Shown: one piece after another, positions 8,781-18,385 of the stretch | How positions within the stretch are numbered: position 1 is the first letter of the stretch | Layout of the letters: each line of letters opens with the position of its first letter | Assembly (NCBI GenBank): GCA_030432905.1 | Contig: JAUILU010000001.1 | Span: forward strand, 806,001 to 870,000 | DNA length: 64,000 nucleotides | Source: Phycisphaerae bacterium | GTDB lineage: Bacteria; Planctomycetota; Phycisphaerae; Phycisphaerales; UBA1924 | Direction of reading: 5' to 3' | Notes under the pieces: generated by a model | What the model was told of the DNA's origin: nothing | Seen by the model: only the letters and a program-made list of their open reading frames with translations | Database searches by the model: none | Translations under genes and position numbers: made by a program

Positions 8781-9196
8781 TGAACGCTCTCCTCGTTTGC
8801 CGGGATAACGCTCTTTCGTGATCCTGTGTAAGTAAGAATTTCTACAGATATGATCGGGGTCTCTTTCTCGGGTGGTAGAATGTCAACACTGACCACCTGC
8901 ACATCCTTGATATTCTCTATCTGGATAGACCTGGTTTGAGTTTCCCACCGCCATCCGGGTTCAGCGAGGACGCCTACGGATTGTCCCGAAAACGACTGCG
9001 ATGTCCGCCAGATGTGGAGCTGGCGATCGGCTAGCTGCACAGCCCGCGTTCTGAGCTTGGCGTCTGCGGCGGCGGCTCTGTACTTCGCGACGCTCACAAG
9101 AGAAGCCGTAAGCACACCCGCAAGCAGTGTGGTCGCGGCGAGCACCTCGATCAGTGTGCCGCCCCGATGCGATCTAGTGAGGATAGCTGTCGGCAC
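8777..9196 (-). CDS. gspI: GspI-like minor pseudopilin
   Basis: 139 residues. The leader SHRG/GTLIEVLAATTLLAG has Gly at -1 and Glu at +5, followed by RTRAVQLADRQLHIWRTSQ. This resembles GspI, where a run like A.nqa..eL..wr follows the helix. GspI seeds the I-J-K tip complex. The GTG start at 9196 lies 23 nt inside the gspH reading frame. A shorter start is possible but would remove the leader. Confidence 0.75.
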   Translation of the reverse strand: MPTAILTRSHRGGTLIEVLAATTLLAGVLTASLVSVAKYRAAAADAKLRTRAVQLADRQLHIWRTSQSFSGQSVGVLAEPGWRWETQTRSIQIENIKDVQVVSVDILPPEKETPIISVEILTYTGSRKSVIPANEESVQ

Positions 9197-9653
9197 GGAC
9201 GCCCTCCTCTACGAATTGAGTGTGGCCAGTACCCCCAGCAAATAGCAACCTTCGAGTGTTCCTCTCGTCAGCTAGATCCAGCTCGACGATGTAGCTAGGA
9301 GATGAGCCGTTCGGTGCAAATCGTACCGACTCGATCTGGACTGTTTGGCCGATGACATCTATGGATCGAATCGATGAAGCGAATACCCTTCTGATACTTG
9401 ACAGGGAATCGACGCCTTCAGTTGATCCGAATAATGCAGTGTTTTCGTAAGTATCGAAAGTAGCTTCCCCGCCGCCGTGTGTTCTGGCCAGCCTTCGGCA
9501 CTGGGCGTCAAAGGACTGTATTTGCTGAATAGTTGTCTGCACACGAGAACGCGCTGCCGCATCGGTCAATGACACACTTACCGCCGATCCAATGAGCCCA
9601 AGGATCGCGATGACAGCCATCAGCTCCAGGAGTGTGAATGCGCGGCAATTCAT
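9174..9653 (-). CDS. gspH: GspH-like minor pseudopilin
   Basis: 159 residues. The leader MNCRA/FTLLELMAVIAILGLI has Glu at +5 and Ala, not Gly, at -1. The following helix (TTIQQIQSFDAQCRRLARTHG) and beta-rich C-terminal part fit GspH, which sits below the pseudopilus tip. It overlaps the gspG stop by 4 nt (ATGA). Confidence 0.75.
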   Translation of the reverse strand: MNCRAFTLLELMAVIAILGLIGSAVSVSLTDAAARSRVQTTIQQIQSFDAQCRRLARTHGGGEATFDTYENTALFGSTEGVDSLSSIRRVFASSIRSIDVIGQTVQIESVRFAPNGSSPSYIVELDLADERNTRRLLFAGGTGHTQFVEEGVRADSYPH

Positions 9654-10054
9654 TTCGTTGCATCTAACTCCGAGCTGATGAGATCGCTATTGATCCCGTC
9701 TCCTCCCGCACGGCCATCAGCCCCGTAGCACACGATCTCGTACTCGGCATCACGCCCCGGTTGGTTGTACTGGTAAGGCCTCCCCCATGGGTCGGACATC
9801 GACTGAAGTGGGAGGACTCCGAGCCCCTCATCGTTGGTCGGGTAACGGGATTCACTGGCGTAGTATGACTCAACAGCGGTCCTGATGGTCGCGATATCAG
9901 ATCTAGCCCGATTCGTTTTCGCTCTGTCGACGTAATCCCCCACTTTCACGACGACCGCACCAGCGAGCACACCGATGATGACAACCACGACCATGACCTC
10001 GATGAGCGAGAACGCTCGTTTGAATACACGGTGTTTCATGGATTTATAAGACAT
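9650..10054 (-). CDS. gspG: GspG major pseudopilin
   Basis: 134 residues from ATG at 10054. That start has GGAGG 6 nt upstream and gives the short leader MSYKSMKHRVFKRA/FSLIEVMVVVVIIG; an upstream in-frame ATG at 10105 lies inside gspF and lacks a ribosome-binding site. The body shows the GspG hallmarks DPWGRPYQYNQPG and the calcium loop GADGRAGGDGINSDL. GspG polymerises into the pseudopilus that pushes substrates through the secretin. The residue at -1 is Ala, as often in planctomycete pseudopilins. The start overlaps the gspF stop (10044). Confidence 0.92.
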   Translation of the reverse strand: MSYKSMKHRVFKRAFSLIEVMVVVVIIGVLAGAVVVKVGDYVDRAKTNRARSDIATIRTAVESYYASESRYPTNDEGLGVLPLQSMSDPWGRPYQYNQPGRDAEYEIVCYGADGRAGGDGINSDLISSELDATK

Positions 10055-11249
10055 CTCCGGCCTCCAAGATTGGCAGCAGCACAGCCATGGCAACGGTACC
10101 CACAAGCAGAGCGAGTATGAGAATCAGAATTGGCTCCGCAAGAGTCATCACTCTCTGAAGCGCCCGGTCGAGCTTTAGGTCATACTCGCTCGCCAGGCGT
10201 TCGAGCATTGATTCGAGCTGGCCCGACCGCTGCCCGACAGCGAACACTTGCGAGACCACCGCGGGCAGAGCGCTTGTTTCAAAGACACTCGCGGCGTTCT
10301 GACCGCTTCGGATCAGCTGCGATGATTCACGCAGCGTGCCTTTCACAGGACGCATGACTGCCGTGTCGGCAGCCATATCCAGAGCATCAGTGAGCACGAG
10401 CCCGCCTCGTAGTAGCCCGCAGACCACCGCGGATGCTCTTACGACTTCCTGTGTCATCAAGAGGTTGCCGAGCGCAGGGATACGTAGGAGCATCGCGTCA
10501 GCGCGGTTGCGGACGCTGTCTCGTCGAATCAATTGTGTGATAACCATGCCACCGATACCGGCTGCGGCCAAGCAGAGCCACCACCATGCGGCGACAAACC
10601 CCGTTGTGCCGAGGACTATCCGTGTGACGAGAGGAAGCTCGCGCCCAGTATCAGCAAGGAGATCAGCTATCGAAGGAAGGACACTGATCGAGAGGAATAC
10701 GGTCACACCGATGCCAGTTGCAGCAACTATGCACGGGTAGATGAAAGCTCCGACCAGCTTGCCCCGTAGCTTCGACCATCGCTCAGACATTGACGCAAAC
10801 TCTGCCAATGACTCCGCGAGCGACCCAGACTGCTCCCCCGCTCTGACGAGTCCAATGCACACAGGACTGAATAGCTCGGGCTCGCGTGCCATGGAATCGG
10901 CTAGCGAGCACCCTCGGTCGATGTCAGTCCGAATCCGATCAAAGAGGTCGCGCACACTCGCTCTTGACTGCTGAGCACTCGCGGCCCGGATTGCCTCAGG
11001 GAGCGTGCCACCCGCACCCAGGACAGTGCTTATGTCCCGCAACGCCGAGTCGATGTGTACCTTCGATAGTGTCAGGCGACGCAAAGCAGGGAATGCAGCC
11101 GAAGCACTCCCCGATCGGTTCTTCAGCTTGAATGGACGCAACCCCTGAACACGAAGTGATTCACGGGCTTGCTCCTGATCCGATGCTAGCACGTTTCCGT
11201 GCACGACCCGGCCGCCCGCATCGATCGCTTGGTATCTGAAACGCGCCAT
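10044..11249 (-). CDS. gspF: GspF inner-membrane platform protein
   Basis: 401 residues. The N-terminal segment MARFRYQAIDAGGRVVHG is the standard GspF/PilC opening. Two repeated helical domains (about 65-190 and 270-390) flank membrane spans near 165-190, 215-240 and 370-395 (ILILILALLVGTVAMAVLLP). Conserved LPEAIRAAS and VRAGEQSGSLAESL elements are present. GspF is the polytopic hub contacted by GspE and GspL. The start and gspE stop share one nucleotide (TGATG). Confidence 0.93.
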   Translation of the reverse strand: MARFRYQAIDAGGRVVHGNVLASDQEQARESLRVQGLRPFKLKNRSGSASAAFPALRRLTLSKVHIDSALRDISTVLGAGGTLPEAIRAASAQQSRASVRDLFDRIRTDIDRGCSLADSMAREPELFSPVCIGLVRAGEQSGSLAESLAEFASMSERWSKLRGKLVGAFIYPCIVAATGIGVTVFLSISVLPSIADLLADTGRELPLVTRIVLGTTGFVAAWWWLCLAAAGIGGMVITQLIRRDSVRNRADAMLLRIPALGNLLMTQEVVRASAVVCGLLRGGLVLTDALDMAADTAVMRPVKGTLRESSQLIRSGQNAASVFETSALPAVVSQVFAVGQRSGQLESMLERLASEYDLKLDRALQRVMTLAEPILILILALLVGTVAMAVLLPILEAGDVL

Positions 11250-12841
11250 CAGAGTTCGACTTCCTCAGCGGCCGCTGTGTGCGATGTAACTCGCTCAGCC
11301 TCTGACAAAGAAGTCTGGCCGGCAAGAACAAGAGTTCTAGCTGATTGTCCGAGGTGTACGAGTCCGTCCCGTTCTGCAATGCTGCTAATCTCAGTGGTCG
11401 ACGCTCCTCGCAATATAGCATCCCTGACTCGGTCCTCGACCGAGAGCAGCTCGAATATGCCTCGGCGCCCCGAGTACCCGGTCTGCCTGCAAGAAGGACA
11501 ACCAGCACCTTCCGTGATCATGTACTCCTGTGATGTGTCCAGCCCGAGCACGGCACATTCGGCGGCTGTTGCCTGTCGAGCACGGCCGCAGCTTGGGCAC
11601 ACCGATCGTACAAGCCGTTGTGCCAAGATCCCGAGCAGTGAGCTTGCAACCAGGTAACGCTCGAGCCCGAGATCAATCAGTCTCGCAATCGATGAGACAG
11701 AATCGTTCGTGTGAAGTGTCGAGAGGACGAGGTGCCCGGTGAGCGAAGCCTGGATCGCCATGACCGCCGTCTCGTGGTCTCTGATCTCTCCGATCATCAT
11801 GACATCGGGATCCTGCCGGAGCATGCTCCGGAGTCCAGTTGCAAACGTCAAACCGACTTTGTCATTGGTTTGGGTTTGGCTGATACCGTCGAGACGATAC
11901 TCGATCGGGTCTTCGATCGTGATGATGTTCGCTCGTGCACGATCGAGGCTCATCATCGATGCGTACAGCGTGGTCGTCTTACCGCTACCAGTTGGACCTG
12001 TCACCAGCACGATGCCGTGGGGTGCTGTAACCATCTGCTTATACCGCAGCAGACAATCTTCTGGCATGCCGAGGTGATCCAGTGAGAGAAGGACCGCCGA
12101 CTGGTCAAGCACTCGCACAACGATCCGCTCCCCTTCCGATCCTGGCAGAGAGGAGATTCGGAGATCGACACTCTTTTCACCCAGGTTCACGGACGCGCGA
12201 CCGTCCTGTGGGATCCGGTGCTCGGCTACGTTCATGTGAGCCATCACCTTCACGCGGCTCACGACCTCATCCTTGATTGCCAACGGCAGAATGTGCCGGT
12301 CCTCCAGCACACCATCGATTCGCATCCTGACAATCAGGCCGCGATCGGTAGGCTGTAGATGGACGTCAGATGCTTTGAGCATGGCCGCCTCAACCAGCAG
12401 CGCATCGACGATCTGGACAACCTGTGATCTGCCAGTGCTGTCGAGGAGGTCTTCGATGTTGTGAGCTTCTGACGTCTGATGCGAGCTGTCGTCATGAATT
12501 GCGAGTTCGGTCGCAGAAGTGCCGAAACGTTGGTACGCGGCATCGATCTGCTCTCGGAACTCGGCTCTTTCCGACTCACTCGGCTGGAACCACACGATTT
12601 CGAGAGGCGGTTCGAGCAGCCTGACAAGGTTATCAACAGCGTCCAGCGGAGGGCTATCCAAGACTAGTAGGAGCTGTTGTCCGTCGTTCTCGATTCCGGC
12701 GATACCGTGGCGTCTGGCGAATGAGATAGGTACGCGCCTAACAAACCACTCGGCAACCTGAAATGTAGCTCCGCCGCTTTCGATACTTGCACGCGCTTGA
12801 TTAGCATTGGCCCCGGAAGTTGGTGAATCTATCGTCGTCAC
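11249..12841 (-). CDS. gspE: GspE secretion ATPase
   Basis: 530 residues. It has an N-terminal MshEN-like domain, then the motor: Walker A GPTGSGKTTT, Asp box ITIEDPIEYRLDG, Walker B MIGEIRD and His box GHLVLSTLHTND. It also carries the four-Cys zinc module (CPSCGRARQ ... GCPSCRQTGY). GspE hydrolyses ATP to drive pseudopilus assembly. The start is GTG at 12841, 7 nt after the gspD stop; there is no strong ribosome-binding site, so coupling to gspD translation is likely (inference). Confidence 0.95.
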   Translation of the reverse strand: MTTIDSPTSGANANQARASIESGGATFQVAEWFVRRVPISFARRHGIAGIENDGQQLLLVLDSPPLDAVDNLVRLLEPPLEIVWFQPSESERAEFREQIDAAYQRFGTSATELAIHDDSSHQTSEAHNIEDLLDSTGRSQVVQIVDALLVEAAMLKASDVHLQPTDRGLIVRMRIDGVLEDRHILPLAIKDEVVSRVKVMAHMNVAEHRIPQDGRASVNLGEKSVDLRISSLPGSEGERIVVRVLDQSAVLLSLDHLGMPEDCLLRYKQMVTAPHGIVLVTGPTGSGKTTTLYASMMSLDRARANIITIEDPIEYRLDGISQTQTNDKVGLTFATGLRSMLRQDPDVMMIGEIRDHETAVMAIQASLTGHLVLSTLHTNDSVSSIARLIDLGLERYLVASSLLGILAQRLVRSVCPSCGRARQATAAECAVLGLDTSQEYMITEGAGCPSCRQTGYSGRRGIFELLSVEDRVRDAILRGASTTEISSIAERDGLVHLGQSARTLVLAGQTSLSEAERVTSHTAAAEEVEL

Positions 12842-12848
12842 GGCAGGC

Positions 12849-14825
12849 TCACTGCATCAACACCGGTTGGCTGCTAGGGAGATCGGTATCAAGCCCAGCT
12901 GCCTGGACATCAGCCGCTGATAAAGACCGGAGGTCGGCAAATTTATCATCGCGAAGAATAGTCGGCCTAATGAACACAAACAGAGTGTTCTGGGTTGTTG
13001 AGTTCAGGTCGCTCCTGAATAGTGCGCCGAGGAACGGGATCTGACCTAGGAGTGGGATCGCATCTCGTGATTCACTCTCGTTGGTCGTGTTCAGCCCACC
13101 GGTCACTACCGTGTAGCCGTTCGGCAATGTCACAGAGCTCTCAAGACTGTTCAGCAGCCTCGGGGGAGGCAGATCCGCGATTCGTTCGCCCGTAAAGCTG
13201 CTGAGTTCAACCGAGTAATCGAGTGCAAGGTGATCTCCATTACTGATTCTCGGGCTAGTCGTGATCGTTGTCCCTGCATCAACAAATCCTCCAAACGTAG
13301 TGGTCGCGACAGTATTAGACGAGTTGATTGTTTCATAAGGCTCCTGAGATGTGCTGCTGATCTTGCCCTCGGCGTTGTCGTTGATCAAGATCCTAGGGGT
13401 AGAGACTATGCGAGCCCTGCCTGTCTTCTGCAGCGCCTGAATCACGACGTCTGCGATATCTGGCGAGAGCAGGGTTCCGTTAAAGCCGATACCCGGTTTG
13501 ATCGTGAGCGAGCCGTTCGTCGGGTCTACCTCGCTCAGCCCGAACGCACTGAAAGAAATAAACTCCGGGTTACCGCCGATGCTTCCCCCTATTTCTATGC
13601 CTAGCGAGAACGAGTCGCTTGTGTCAAGGATGACAAGCGTTACCTCGATCATCACCTGTGGTCGGCGCACATCGAGACGCTCTATGAGTGCCTTGTAGAT
13701 CGCCTGAACCGTTGTATCCCCTATGACTATGAGTGTGTTCGTATGCGGATCCGCTGTTATTCTCGCACCCACAGCGGAATCGAATGATGTTGTTTCGAGT
13801 TGGAGAGCATCGCTTGTAATGCCACTTTCTTGACCAGACTCACCGGCTAAGTGAGAGCCCGTCTCAGCCATGTTTAGATTGATAAGGCTCCCATCTTCTT
13901 CTAACAATCGAATCGTCTCAAGCACATCCTCGGCTTTCGCATTCTCCAGCTTGTAAAACTGTACTGGCTGAAGATCGATCGGTACTGGGGTGTCGAGCCT
14001 ATTAATGATCTCGATAGCTGCTGCCACACGCTCTGCTTTTCCAATCACAATGATCTGCGAAGTCCGTTCGTCGTGGAGCAACTCGACGTCATTGGTCGAG
14101 CTTAACCCAGCTACCTGACCTCGCACGGTCATGATCTGTTTCACCTGTTGGGCCATGCTCTCTGCAGTGAGATATCGAACAGATACAAACTCAGTAGCAG
14201 TCTTCTCTTGAATGACATCGGTAGCCTGGAGCAACGACTCCGCACGACGCACCCTGTCCGCGTAGTCTGCAACGATGAGCATCTCTTCATCTGGTAATGC
14301 AATAAGAGCCGCCCCGCTCTTCGTCATAAATGGACGAAGGATCTGCTCAGCCCGTTGCACACTTATGTGTTCAGGTGTAAATATTCGTAATACTACTGGC
14401 GCGGGCATCGATGTTGCCGTTGCGGCAAGCTTAGTTGAACTTGGCACAGCACTGCCGTCTACTTCCTTAGGAGCGGAGGCTACAAGATCAGTGCTAGGCC
14501 TAATCGTATACCAGAATTCATCAGACCCAGGCGCCAAGACTAGCTTATGAGTCTGCAAAGCGGCTTCTAGTAGTGACAACAAAGCTTCAGGTGGTACCGA
14601 GCTCGGAGACCTAATCTGGATGCTCTTTCCAGCAGTTTCACCATTGGAGATGATGTTTACCCCAAGTCGTTCACTGACAAGATCAATAAGAGGATCGAGC
14701 TCTATTGTTTCACCAAATCCAAGTGTAACTGGGTTGGGATTGTTCCCTCGACGCTGCTGTGCTTCTGCATGAAATGCAAGGCATGCACAAATACAAAGCA
14801 AGATCAATGCACAGTATGGATGCAT
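12849..14825 (-). CDS. gspD: GspD secretin
   Basis: 658 residues from ATG at 14825. This start yields a clean signal peptide (ALILLCICACLAFHAEAQ) and has AGGTG 7 nt upstream; the longer frame up to 14978 lacks a signal at its N-terminus. Periplasmic N0-N3 domains follow (VSVRYLTAESMAQQVKQI, PVQFYKLENAKAEDVLETI). The secretin domain has RIVSTPRILINDNAEG and the VTLPNGYTVVTGG signature, with HPY-type porin strands to the end. It forms the outer-membrane channel. It is the first gene of the operon; the region upstream is filled with decayed rhs and IS pieces. Confidence 0.93.
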   Translation of the reverse strand: MHPYCALILLCICACLAFHAEAQQRRGNNPNPVTLGFGETIELDPLIDLVSERLGVNIISNGETAGKSIQIRSPSSVPPEALLSLLEAALQTHKLVLAPGSDEFWYTIRPSTDLVASAPKEVDGSAVPSSTKLAATATSMPAPVVLRIFTPEHISVQRAEQILRPFMTKSGAALIALPDEEMLIVADYADRVRRAESLLQATDVIQEKTATEFVSVRYLTAESMAQQVKQIMTVRGQVAGLSSTNDVELLHDERTSQIIVIGKAERVAAAIEIINRLDTPVPIDLQPVQFYKLENAKAEDVLETIRLLEEDGSLINLNMAETGSHLAGESGQESGITSDALQLETTSFDSAVGARITADPHTNTLIVIGDTTVQAIYKALIERLDVRRPQVMIEVTLVILDTSDSFSLGIEIGGSIGGNPEFISFSAFGLSEVDPTNGSLTIKPGIGFNGTLLSPDIADVVIQALQKTGRARIVSTPRILINDNAEGKISSTSQEPYETINSSNTVATTTFGGFVDAGTTITTSPRISNGDHLALDYSVELSSFTGERIADLPPPRLLNSLESSVTLPNGYTVVTGGLNTTNESESRDAIPLLGQIPFLGALFRSDLNSTTQNTLFVFIRPTILRDDKFADLRSLSAADVQAAGLDTDLPSSQPVLMQ

Positions 14826-14911
14826 AAACAACACCTGCTCCAAACGCCTTGAGCAGTCTAACGGTTGAGCCGATAATCGCAATACTAATAAGCAAGGTAG
14901 CGACGAATTCA

Positions 14912-15133
14912 CTATCTGTAATAGAAGATTACTCGGTACCCCGAAGAAATGTAAAAATAGGCAACTTGCGTTGCCCAACTGATTCGGCAGACGTACTTGC
15001 GCAGGCTCTCCGAGTCGTCAAGTTTGCCGAGGAAGGGGGCGAGGCGGTTGAAGGTGCCGGCTGAGGTGTCGAGGTAGCGGGCGCGGAGGCAACTCCAGCC
15101 GGTCGCTTCGTCGCGAGTTACGCCGGTGTAGAG
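14912..15133 (-). pseudogene. orphan Rhs core-end fragment
   Basis: The minus frame reads RLYTGVTRDEATGW, RARYLDTSAGTFNR and PFLGKLDDSESLRKYV. This matches the end of the large Rhs protein in this window (LYTGEARDEATGW, RARYLDTSTGTFNR, PFFGKLSDPQSLHKYA). It then loses the conserved VHADPVNAWDPSG and reads about 25 unrelated residues to a stop. There is no start of its own or upstream Rhs core. It is fused at about 15134 to an IS remnant. Confidence 0.7.
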
Positions 15134-15497
15134 GCGTGCTCTAGCATCCGAGTTCTCGCCGTCACAGCAGCACATTTAAAGGTAGTAGCGATGCATTCGC
15201 TCACCTCCCATGCGGATCTATCATTGCCCAATCTAACACACCGCCGTGATGCCAGGTGTTGCCTAGGCAGTTTCCCATATTCCACAGCAATTAAAGCCGC
15301 TTAGAGTATCGTGTATCCCCGAAAGCCCGACTCATCGGACATCATCTGGTAGGCGCCAAATGCCTTGTCCTCCCCAATGAGGGCAGACGGGAAGGCACCA
15401 AGGCCAATTTGCTAGAAGACCCATTACTGCACAATAAGAAACGCCGCCATATGGCGGCGCGAGAGACTGTATGACATATATGCGATGGCCCTACGCT
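15134..15497 (-). mobile_element. IS remnant, copy E (right end only)
   Basis: From 15134 the sequence follows the right end of copies B and C: the transposase start region (gtcacagcagcac, aaggtagtagcgatgc), gagggcag near 15380, the hairpin segment aacgccgccatatggcggcg at 15439 and the tip ending cctacgct at 15497. About 1.2 kb of the element is missing. The junction with the Rhs fragment is abrupt, so a deletion or recombination joined them. Between 14826 and 15624 nothing else was recognised. Confidence 0.7.
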
Positions 15498-15624
15498 TGT
15501 CACAAATACGATTCTATGGGGACCATACCACCTACCACTAGACGACATGCTGCAACACTGAGTTCTGATTTCAGGTTTAGCTCTGACCCTCTCGATCTTT
15601 ACACATAAGCTCAGTTTACATTCT

Positions 15625-18195
15625 CTATTCAGCACATCCAATAGTGTAATTATTAACCCACGCGGTGAAATCGGTCGGCGTGCACGAGCCGTCGGAGTTC
15701 TGGTCACACTCGGAGAGGTCGTTGTTGAAGGCGTTGATCCACGCGGTGAAGTCGGTTGGGGACAGGACGCCGTCGTTGTTCGTGTCGGCGGGGCAGTCGG
15801 ACGATGAGCAGAGATTGTATTTGGCGATGTATGAAGAGACACCTCCGCCGGCTGATCTGAAGTCGCCTGCGACATAGAGTGCCGGCCCGTTTCCGTCGTC
15901 GTAAATATCCAGATCAAGCACTGGGCCATCGACGCCGATGCCGTTCGGACCGCTGAGTGCTGACCACTTGCCGTCCCATTTGGCTACATGATTGACAGTC
16001 ATGTCACCGATCGTCGTGAAGTAGCCGCCCACATATACAACCGGCCCAGACGGGTTGGTTTCATCAATATAGATTGCAGATACCGCACCGTCTAGATTCT
16101 GAACTGGCTTTTTAGCAAGTGGCGACCATTCACTGCCGTCCCACTTGGCCAGTTGAGAAGCGGGGCTGCCTCCGGCGGTTGTGATCCCGCCGCCGGCGAG
16201 CAGAACTGGGCCTGTGCCGTCATCGAACGTCGTAAGGCATTTTACCCCCCCGTCTAATCCTTGACCGTTCGAGTCAACGACCGCCTCCCAGTCTGTTCCA
16301 TTCCACTTTGCGATGTAGTTGGCCTGAACACCACCGACCTGCGTGAAAAACCCGCCTGCGTAGAGCGCCTGACCTGTGCCATCATCAAAGAAAGTCACCG
16401 CATTGATTCTACCGTTGAAGCTAAGTCCGCTGGCGCCTACAAGCGGCACCCATTCCTGGCCATCCCACTTTGCAACAAGGTATTCCCATTCGCATCTTCC
16501 ATTGCCACATCTTCCGTAGATATACACCGAAGGCCCGACCCCGTCATCATGTGAAACTATCTTCGATGTAACCTGCATGTCACTAATAAGTGGGCCTGGA
16601 TCTGGATCTGTCGCGCTCCAGACCGCGCCATCGTATCGATAGATATTTCGTCCTGTACCGCCATACTTCTCGCTCAAATATCCAAAAACGTACATCCCCG
16701 CGCCTTCACCCTCGGAGAGGATGTCTATGGAGCTACCGTATAGCCCGCTGCCACCGTCCCCCGGAGGTGTTGAAAATCCAGACTCAGACAATCGAGCAAT
16801 TCCCAAAGCGGCACCAACACCGGCCGAGCTGAAATCACCTGTAACAAATAGGCTTGATTCGTGACCATCATCGTATACGGACAACTCGTCAGATGGTCGA
16901 TTCAACCCGGTCTGCCCGGCTTCATCGAACAAGCCTGACCAACTGGATCCGTCCCACACGCTCACTGAATTGGTTGTAAATGCGCTATCGTTTATTGGGA
17001 TGAAAGAACCTCCGGCATATACACCAGTGAGCCCCATACTGCTAGCAGTATTCAGTGTGCATACGGTACCGTACATATCCCTCGAGTATGTCTCGTCAAG
17101 CAAAGACCAATCAGTTCCATCCCATCGGAGCACAGATCGCGAGCTTGATCCATCTACCACGGGAAAATCACCACCCGCGTAGAGCTCGGAATCCCCCTTA
17201 TTGTTTTGAAGCACAGTCAGAGCAAAGATGTCTGCGCGTGGGTTATCGAACGGCTGAAAGAGATCGCCCGTGCCGTTGAGCGTTTCCCATTGCGAGCCGT
17301 TCCATGTCGCGATCTTCTCTGCCGTGATCGACCCGGCCTTCCGGAATTCTCCTCCGAGCACAAGGACGGGGCCGGTGCCGTCGTCGAATACTGTGAGTGC
17401 AAAGACCTCAGAGCTCACCCCAAGTCCGTTGCCGTTGGTGAGCCCCGACCAGTTTGTGCCGTCCCACGCGGCGACATTGTTTACGGTGATGCCTCCGGCA
17501 GTGTCGAATCTGCCCGCGGCGTATAACCGCGAGCCAGAGCCGTCGTCATAGCTGGTGAGTGACCGCACTGTGTTGCTGATTCCGTTGCTGCTTCCATTCC
17601 CGAGAGCCGACCATTCGGAACCGTCCCAAGAAGCAACGCTGTTAGCGGTGACGCTGCCGGCGGCGGTGAAACTGCCACCGACATAGAGCGCCGGGCCTGA
17701 GCCATCGTCGTAGGCAGTCATTGCGTAGACAAAGCCCTCAACCACTGCGCCGCTCGAACCACTAAGCGCTGTCCACTCGCTGCCGTCCCACTTTGCGATT
17801 TTATTGACAGCGCTGCCTCCGGCAGTTGTGAACTCGCCGCCGACGTAGAGCGCCGGGCCTGAGCCGTCGTCGTAGACGGCCATCGCGTGGACGATTCCAT
17901 CAACACCTGTGCCGCTTGCGCCTGTGAGCGGCGACCAGGTATGGCCATCCCATTTGACGATGTTCCCGAGCCCCATCTGGCACCCCGCGATGTCGAACTC
18001 GCCGCCAACGTAGAGGGCCTCGCCGGTGCCGTCGTCGTAGACACATGAGGCGTAGGCGGTGCCATCGATGCCCGGGTAGCAGAACTGGTCCAGTGCCCAC
18101 CCGGGCTGGCGGCCCTGGGCGGCCACATTGCTGAAGCACCAAAGATTTGAGATCAATAGTACGATCGTGCTGAGGAAGTTTCTCAATCTCGGCAT
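15625..18195 (-). CDS. secreted beta-repeat protein with GC-type dockerin-like tail
   Basis: 856 residues from ATG at 18195 (GGAG 10 nt upstream; signal peptide FLSTIVLLISNLWCFSNVAAQ). About 14 tandem units of 45-60 residues follow a pattern of KWDG.xWSxL, a variable loop, V..L..YDDGxGPALYVGGxF and TAGG, suggesting a propeller or solenoid surface. The C-terminal 60 residues have two EF-hand-like loops (DTNNDGVLSPTDFTAW and DQNSDGSCTPTDFTAW) bounded by cysteines, the GC-type dockerin-like tail of Phycisphaerae, thought to anchor or sort exported proteins. An upstream ATG at 18252 lacks a ribosome-binding site. Function unknown; adhesion or binding is an inference. Confidence 0.8.
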   Translation of the reverse strand: MPRLRNFLSTIVLLISNLWCFSNVAAQGRQPGWALDQFCYPGIDGTAYASCVYDDGTGEALYVGGEFDIAGCQMGLGNIVKWDGHTWSPLTGASGTGVDGIVHAMAVYDDGSGPALYVGGEFTTAGGSAVNKIAKWDGSEWTALSGSSGAVVEGFVYAMTAYDDGSGPALYVGGSFTAAGSVTANSVASWDGSEWSALGNGSSNGISNTVRSLTSYDDGSGSRLYAAGRFDTAGGITVNNVAAWDGTNWSGLTNGNGLGVSSEVFALTVFDDGTGPVLVLGGEFRKAGSITAEKIATWNGSQWETLNGTGDLFQPFDNPRADIFALTVLQNNKGDSELYAGGDFPVVDGSSSRSVLRWDGTDWSLLDETYSRDMYGTVCTLNTASSMGLTGVYAGGSFIPINDSAFTTNSVSVWDGSSWSGLFDEAGQTGLNRPSDELSVYDDGHESSLFVTGDFSSAGVGAALGIARLSESGFSTPPGDGGSGLYGSSIDILSEGEGAGMYVFGYLSEKYGGTGRNIYRYDGAVWSATDPDPGPLISDMQVTSKIVSHDDGVGPSVYIYGRCGNGRCEWEYLVAKWDGQEWVPLVGASGLSFNGRINAVTFFDDGTGQALYAGGFFTQVGGVQANYIAKWNGTDWEAVVDSNGQGLDGGVKCLTTFDDGTGPVLLAGGGITTAGGSPASQLAKWDGSEWSPLAKKPVQNLDGAVSAIYIDETNPSGPVVYVGGYFTTIGDMTVNHVAKWDGKWSALSGPNGIGVDGPVLDLDIYDDGNGPALYVAGDFRSAGGGVSSYIAKYNLCSSSDCPADTNNDGVLSPTDFTAWINAFNNDLSECDQNSDGSCTPTDFTAWVNNYTIGCAE

Positions 18196-18385
18196 GGTCC
18201 AATTCTCCGGATACTGCCCTCGCTTGAGGGCATAAGCCAGCAAGCGGATCATACAGGATTAACCGGTTCTTGAAACTGGAATGATTGCCAATACCGGGCC
18301 GGAACTTATTAAATTGCTAAATATAGCAGGGGCACGATTTGGGTACACAGCCATATCACAGTGGTTTCAGTCTTGAGGGACTCCT

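Noticed and set aside
9650..10105. GspG start at 10105
   Set aside because: That start lies within gspF without a ribosome-binding site and would give a leader containing two Cys-rich hydrophobic stretches; ATG at 10054 has GGAGG at the right distance.
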